Shown piece after piece: positions 57,863 to 64,000 of a stretch of DNA of 64,000 bases. The notes beneath the pieces were generated by a model. It worked only from the letters and a program-made list of their open reading frames with translations, was not told the origin of the DNA and did no database searches. Origin of the DNA: Przewalskia tangutica (lineage: Eukaryota > Streptophyta > Magnoliopsida > Solanales > Solanaceae). The DNA lies in assembly GCA_029844215.1 (NCBI GenBank), contig CM056728.1, positions 62,783,789-62,847,788 on the forward strand, given 5' to 3'. Position numbers and translations under genes: made by a program. The stretch's first letter is position 1. Every line of letters starts with the position of its first letter.

Positions 57863-58674
57863 TGTCACGACCCGAACCCGGGCCCGTGACTGGTGCCTTA
57901 CCCCGGGCACCCAAGTAGACATACATCAGAGTAATCAGCGGAATATAAAACATGACATGAAATAATATGAAGTGTAAAACAGTTTATCTGAGAAAACTTG
58001 CCTTACGGCATATATATATAACTTGAATCCGAACAGTTACATCCCTATTACAAACTCGCCACAACAGCATTACTGCACTTAAGAATGATATGACAACAAT
58101 GGCGGACAGGCTCGCCATACCCACGAATGTAAGTACTACAACGACAGGGACTATACCACCGATAAGCCTCCGAGAAACGGAGCTTCCCAAAACGCCGAAT
58201 CGTGATCCTAAGAGCGAGGATCAACACTGTGTACTCTACCGCAGATGAACGCAGCCTCAAGGAGGTCGACAACAGGTACCAAGTATGTGAAACTGAAAAT
58301 ACTGTAAATGAAATCATAGTAGTCTATATAAAGCAGGAGACATGTATGATAACCAAACTACAGTTCACAATAAGCAGTCATGTCAAGACAGGGACTCACG
58401 CCCTCAAAGTCATCACTCAAATACAACTATGGGTCTCACCCCCACAACATCAATCATGCCCGTGGAATACCTTCCTCACCGCTAGCCTATGATATAAAAG
58501 CACCAAGGAATACACATGAACACCAGGTCCCACCTGTGTCAAAATAAAATCGTACGGGGTAAGTACGAAGGCATAGCCGACTACTAACACCCACAGTACC
58601 AACAAGGTCATAAACTGTAACATGAGATCTGTCTAGACCACCACATGATCGAAGCTGGCCACTCGCCCGCAGTA

Positions 58675-58945
58675 TCAAATGTGCGCGTCTAGTCCTGGAA
58701 CTTCCCGCAGCTCCGCATAGGCCACTCCAATGGCCCGCATGAGGTATTCCCCGCATCGAGGGTAGCTACTCCCCGGCAACGTCCTGGACTCGCAGTCCGC
58801 ATGACCACATAGACCGCATGAGGTATAACCCCGCACACTAACCTGGAACTCTCGTAGCTCCGCATAGGTCACTGCACCGCATGAGGTATTCTCGAATCAT
58901 AGGTCACACAGACCCGCATGAGGTATACCCCGCATCGGAGGGCAG
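58675..58945 (-). repeat. LTR minisatellite, type I (solo LTR E)
   Basis: Recurring gcatgaggtat(aac)cccgca and catagaccgcatgagg units. Confidence 0.75.
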
Positions 58946-60895
58946 CTTAACCCCCTGTATCATGTCAAGAGGTGAGTGATATAATACTAACATAACGGCT
59001 TACTGTTAAACAACATAAGCACAACAAGGGAAACCCCTTTTCACAAACATCACAAGACACTAACACACGTAGCATCCTAACATGTTTACTTATCAAATCA
59101 ACAAGAAAGTATTACAAGGCTATCACAAACCAACACAATCAAGTTATTCACACAAGGTACTCTCTACTTTATGTTAGCAAGTTCGGGTTTTTATCCCCAA
59201 AGTACTTCATACAATAACTCTTTAAAAGATCTGTTTCTTTCACAAAAGTCACATAATACCCGCAGTATAAAAATAAAGTGACTATCTTTTTAAGTAAACC
59301 AAAACACTTCTCTTTGTAAAATCAAGTAGCAACATTCAAGTTTGCCTATTTTCAAATGCTCAAGTTTCTCATTTTCGAAAGGTTTCGTAGTTCATAGTCT
59401 TAGTCACTTAATAATATAATTCTCCTTTAAAACAATTTGAGAAACATATGCCTTATGTGTGAGTAGGTTATTCTTGTTTATAACAATCTTATTAAAGCAG
59501 CCATGATCTAGGAAATGTAATATCATTTTATCTCATCTTAGCTTCTATGCAGATGGAGGTTTCTACTGGTTTTCATAATACATTATTAGTCAATACATTT
59601 CCCTTTATTAGCGCTGCTGTGGTTTGTTCGATACTTATTCTGATTTCAAATCAAGAAACATTATTCCTTTTAAAAACCAAGTACTCATTACTCACGAATG
59701 AGGTTTCACACTTTTTAACAAAATTCATATTAATACAATTAAGTCAAGTCTCTTATCTTTTAAGATCAAGTCTCTTAACTTCTAAAATCAATAAACCATT
59801 CTTTTTATTTCTCTTAAATCGTTATACCTAACTTCCCATAAAGCTAGTATAACTCTTAAGCTTTCAAAACCAAGTATTATCCTTCTTTCAAAAAGGTTTC
59901 TTAATTCTCTTGAAATACTTCAAGATTTTTATTATTCAGGCTTAAGTCAAAAGACATTGCCGTAAAACTACGTTCAGTTAACACACGTACGTCTACCGTA
60001 CTATATATTCCTTTTAAAATATCATGCTCAAGAGGATAGGAAGAATCACATACCTCGCGACGATTTATCGACTATTAGCAAATAGTTCCAAAGTACTGTA
60101 AACCTGCTAGCCTTTTCCATCCTTCGAGTAGAATACGCTACTCGCAGTACTTCAACCTTTAACGGTTATACAAGTCTATCAATGTCTAGACTACTCGGTA
60201 GAATAAATCTAGATACAAGATTCTACGGAAAATTGGGCAGCACTTCCCTACCCGTCAAACTTCACAAGTTCATCAGAATACACCCTATGTAAGTACAGTT
60301 CAATTTCCTTCTTATATACTTTCCTTGTATATAACTTATACTTAATTCTTATACTTCAACAGTATGCAAACTCTAATTACAATAGGGGGACAAGATATTT
60401 AACTCGAAAAGCCCATAATTATCCAAGTTTAAATGTCGATCCTGAGCAACGTTTAGCTCCTACTCTGGGCGCTCCAACCCGCTCCAAACAACCCTTAGAA
60501 GTTTCCAAACAACTTCTACTTAGCACTTCAACCAACCATGAAGATTTTCCTGTGGTTTCGTTTGGATGAAGGGAAGTATAATAGTATTTCTGGGCTTTTA
60601 GTATAGGTGTAACCTTGGAATACTACAAGGTATTTGGGCCAAGGTATTTTGGAATAGTAACAATACTTGGAGAATACTTTTCTACCAAGGGGGGGGGGTG
60701 TATTTACGAAAACAACTCAAGGAAAGGGGGGGGGGTACTTTCGGCTAGCACCATTTAGGAAGGGGGAGGGTATTTCTCGGCCAAGGCCTCACAAGGGGGG
60801 AGGGGTTTCTGCTAGCACAACTAGGAAGGGGGGGGAAGGGATTTCAAGACTTAGAAATGATTTAAGGGATGAAGAAAACCTTCACGTTAGGGGGG

Positions 60896-60903
60896 TATTT
60901 ATA
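60896..60903 (-). promoter_or_regulatory. TATA box, solo LTR E
   Basis: TATTTATA on the plus strand, 421 bases from the LTR start. Confidence 0.6.
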
Positions 60904-61324
60904 GGGAAATCAATGGCCAAGATCAAGCCAAGTGGGGGGGCAAGTGGAGGGTCAAGATTTGCCCAAGTGCACCCTAACCCTACTCCACAAATCCCTCACA
61001 AACATTGACCCATGTTTTAGGCCACAAAACATGGCACAAAACGTGCCAAGAAACATGCCAAGAATCGGCCACCAAACCGCCAACTTGAGGGTGACAAGTG
61101 TCGCCCTCTCGTTGGTCCAAAATATTTCATCTCTCGGAAAAAATCCGCAAAAATTATAAATGACATAGCCGAAATTTTCCCTCCGCAAGTTTTGTAAAAC
61201 GTTTCGTCGAAAAACGATTCTTTTCGGTAGTTGTGCAAAAAATTTTCGGTCCTTGCCTAACTTAAGGCTTAAACTTTTATACGTACGCCCTCACGTACAT
61301 ACTCTGGAAATACGGGGTATAACA

Positions 61325-62808
61325 ATTTTGAAAAGAATGTACGTACGTAGTACTTTGGCTTGATTAATTGAGAATTAGTCTAAGTGAGCCTTGATAAGTA
61401 CTTTGGCTTGATTAATTGAGAATTAGTCTAAGTGTGCCTTGATAAGTACTTTGGCTTGATTAATTGAGAATTAGTCTAAGTGTGCCTTGATAAGTACTTT
61501 GGCTTGTTTAATTGAGAATTATTCTATATGTGCCTTGAGTTTATAAAATGAAAGTCTATAGATTTTATGAACTTGCCTATGTGTGCTGGTGATAGCCTTT
61601 GAGTGCAAGTATTATGTTTTATTACGTTGCCGCGACTCTCGGTTGGAGGGTCGGTTGTCTTGTGGTAAGTTACTTGGATGTACCGACAGTGATGTGGGAT
61701 TCCACGGGTATGCTTCTGTTATTTGTAGTACTTGGGTTAAATTCCCGGATTTTTATAAAAAAACATGGTAGTGCTTATGTGTTGTTTGACGGCCGGTTGA
61801 GATAGGGTAAGAGTATAAGTGAGGGGTAAACCCCCAAGACGCTATACCACCTTCTCCAGGGTAAGAGTATAAGTGAGGGGTCAACCCCCAAGACATTATA
61901 CCCCCTGCTTTACCACCTTCTCCAGGGTAAGAGTATAAGTGAGGGGTAAACCCCCAAGACATTATACCCCCTGCTTTACCACCTTCTCCAGGGTAAGAGT
62001 ATAAGTGAGGGGTAAACCCCCAAGACATTATACCCCCTGCTTTACCACCTTCTCCAGGGTAAGAGTATAAATGAGGGGTAAACCCCAAGACGTTATACCA
62101 CCTGCTCGTTTTCCTACTTGGCCCGTACAGTTTTAGGACACAGGTGGGACTTGGTGTTATATTATATCATGGACTGCCGGCAGTGAGGAAGGATTCCACG
62201 GGCATGATTGATATTATGGGCGTGAGACCCATGGTTATATTTTAGAAATGACTTGAGGGCATGCGTCCCTGACTTGTTATGACTGCTTATGTATTGTGTA
62301 CTGTAGGTTGGCTATCATACATGTCTCCTATTTTGTTTAGACTGTTTGATTTCATTACAGTACTTACTGTTTCACATACTTGGTACATTCTTCGTACTGA
62401 CCTCCTTCGGGGGGCTGCGTTCATGCCGCAGGTTTAGGTACGCTGTTTGGTGATCGGCAGGTGTAGGACCCTGCTCCGAGTTTTTGGATAGCTCCATCTG
62501 TTCAGGAGTTTATCTTTTTGGTATAAGTTCTTTCAAGATGTGCTTTGTACGCATGGGTACAGCGGCCTTGTCCCGTCACGATCAAGAAACTCTTAGAGGT
62601 CTGTATTCATATGTGGGATTGGACTTATGTACAGTATAGTGTCTTTTGAGTATGTATATTATGGCAGCCTTGTCGGCTTTGCCCTTGCACGTATGTTGGT
62701 TTTAAAAAAAAAGGGTGTTATTTAATTTTCGCAGTTTACTTGTGTTGTTAAGGTAGAAGGGTGCCCAGGTAGGGCACCAGTCACGGGCCCGGGGTTCGGG
62801 GCGTGACA
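61325..62808 (+). repeat. 3' LTR of element C, piece 3
   Basis: Resumes C after E and ends cggggcgtgaca. It contains about four 47-bp units (61345-61525) and five 66-bp units (61805-62100), both cleaner than in the 5' LTR. Confidence 0.85.
61805..62100 (+). repeat. 66-bp tandem repeat
   Basis: Nearly perfect units of ggtaagagtataagtgaggg, gtaaacccccaagacattat and accccctgctttaccacctt, then ctccag. The period is a multiple of three, so one antisense frame stays open and spells a repetitive peptide; this is a by-product of the repeat. Confidence 0.9.
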
Positions 62809-62813
62809 ATTTC

Positions 62814-63379
62814 ACACCCCTAGCCTATATACACCCCTTGGCCGAAACTTGTAGGTTTGGAACCTAAGGTGTTCTTCACTTTTTGGAGTTGGATCTTGAA
62901 GAGAAGTTGGTTAGGAACTTCTAAGGGTTGCTTGGAGTGGATTGGAACGTAAGGAATTGGAGCTAAGAATTCCTAAGGATCGACTTTTAATCATTGGAAA
63001 ATTTTGGGTTTATCGAGGTGATGATCTTTCTCCTTCTATTGTAATTGGAGATTACATGTTGTAGTAGTTTATAATTGAGTATATGATGTATGGAAGGAAG
63101 ATTGAAAAGAAATGGACTGTTTAGTATATTGTGGGGCAGAATTTTACACGTCCAGTTAGGCGTGTAATCTCCTTTGAGTTGTTGTATTATTGCACCTTAA
63201 ATGTGGCATGTTGGCTATTGATATCGGGCCTTGAAAAAGGTGGAGGTACGTAGTTTCAGGGGAAGTGCTGCCCAATTTTCCGTAGAATAAGAGACGCTTT
63301 ACTTAAAAATATTCTACGAATAGAACAAGAAGTTGATATATGTATTGTGGTTGTTATAGGTGGATATTCTACGCGCGGC
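62814..63379 (+). repeat. LTR B, right part
   Basis: Continues LTR B (acacccctagcc...) after element C. It has tgggtttatcgaggtg near 63007, the usual leader motif, and matches the reverse complement of about 5220-5905. Cut at 63379 by another LTR. Confidence 0.75.
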
Positions 63380-64000
63380 TGTTACACCCCGGAAATTCCA
63401 GGATATGTTTATAAGGACGTACGTAAGAACTCAAAAATGTTAAGATTTGAGACGAGTAAAAGTTTGTCGGAATTTTTGGAATTGGTCGGAAACGAAATAT
63501 TGCGACGAACGGGAGGGCGACACGTGTCACCCCCTTCTGGTCATGGACGAAATTGTCATGGTTAGAATGGTCATTTGACCATAAATTAAATGACCAAGTC
63601 TTGCTAGTCTTGAAGCTTGACAAAGTTGACTAAGTCAAAGGCCACCTAGACTTGATCCATGTGAAACTTATCCAAGCCACACAATTGTGCTAATCTTAAC
63701 CCTCCATCATGTTATATATTGTATGCTAGTGCAAGACAAGCTCCACACTTAGCAAAATTTCAAAAGAAATCTTGAAGAGCTCTTATGTAGCTTTCGGCTT
63801 TGAGGTATTTTCAAGAAGGAAAATTTTCAATTTTTGTCCAATAATCTCCCCACTTTAAACCAAGGTACCTAAGGGTATTGTAAGTGTTTCTCAATAGAAA
63901 GATCCCGGAAATGTGGTGTTTTCGTATTAGTCGCAAGGCGAAAACCTAAGAGGTTCTTCAACTTTGAAGTTGGAACTTGAATATGAGTTGTTCATGAGCT
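63380..64000 (+). repeat. Start of another plus LTR, open at the window edge
   Basis: tgttacaccccggaaattcc start, G-box-like ggcgacacgtgtcacc at 63516-63531, and later tcttcaactttgaagttggaa, similar to 8956-8983 in element C's LTR. The rest lies outside the window. Confidence 0.8.

Larger units (their letters stand above)
57863..61324 (-). mobile_element. Solo LTR E
   Basis: A single complete minus LTR, 3,462 bases, from tgtcacgacccgaaccc to tacggggtataaca, flanked on both sides by ATTTT (57858-57862 and 61325-61329). Solo LTRs arise when the two LTRs of an element recombine and the internal part is lost. It carries a type I minisatellite (58675-58945), TATTTATA at 60896-60903 and G runs near 60690-60740. 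Confidence 0.92.
8240..62808 (+). mobile_element. Element C: LTR-LTR fusion, split by O and E
   Basis: The outer ends are proper LTR ends (tgttacatcccg at the left, gcgtgaca at the right) flanked by ATTTC on both sides. Its own sequence is 8240-12568, 57177-57862 and 61325-62808. The first LTR runs to 11922 and then jumps back to a point equivalent to about 9117, so the end of the first LTR, the whole internal region and the start of the second LTR are gone. Elements O and E inserted later. Confidence 0.8.

Noticed and set aside
61753..62088. A repetitive 111-codon antisense frame
   Set aside because: It exists only because the tandem unit is 66 bases, a multiple of three; the same array at 11030-11305 has no such frame.

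Overview
The window looks like plant nuclear heterochromatin, probably from a eudicot (the species cannot be told from the sequence). I find no host gene, rRNA gene, tRNA gene or CRISPR array. Nearly all of it is long-terminal-repeat (LTR) retrotransposon sequence of the Ty3/gypsy type. The LTRs are very long (about 2.4 to 3.7 kb). They run TGTTATACCCCG...GTGACA, are followed by a primer-binding site complementary to initiator-Met tRNA (TGGTATC...GAGC), and are preceded by a purine tract. The one pol region has the order gag, protease, reverse transcriptase, RNase H, integrase, chromodomain-like tail, which fits a plant chromovirus (Tekay/Del-like, inferred).

The layout is a deep nest. 1-7684 holds old truncated LTR pieces in both orientations and a short unassigned AT-rich stretch (6627-7245). 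LTR B (+) starts at 7685, breaks at 8239 and resumes at 62814. It was entered by element C (8240-62808, duplicated target ATTTC), an LTR-LTR fusion without internal region. C was entered by a solo LTR E (57863-61324, minus, duplicated target ATTTT) and by element O (12569-57176, plus, duplicated target GTTCT). O holds element A (16703-25300, minus) in its gag-like region and element P (26621-53743, minus) a few bases inside its 3' LTR. P holds element Q (33456-50919, minus) in its gag, and Q holds element D (37989-47073, plus) in its gag. A further + LTR begins at 63380 and leaves the window.

Only P carries pol (internal region about 4.8 kb after removing Q). O, A, Q and D all have internal regions of only 1.9-2.2 kb: PBS, a gag-like part, a domain-less 3' block, a small hairpin and the purine tract. 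They look like a non-autonomous lineage that would need proteins from a P-like element.

The LTRs are modular. A short U3 with a TATA box is followed by about 2-3 kb of probable transcribed leader, which contains a slot filled by different minisatellites in different copies. U3 regions share G-box-like palindromes and, in some copies, paired GTGGGCCCAC boxes.

Caution: LTR pairs of single elements differ mostly by small indels and recurrent word swaps (for example TGAAC/TTTAAC), so much of 8-53 kb probably carries consensus errors. Frameshifts and apparent LTR divergence should not be read as age without checking. All boundaries were read by eye and may be off by a few bases.
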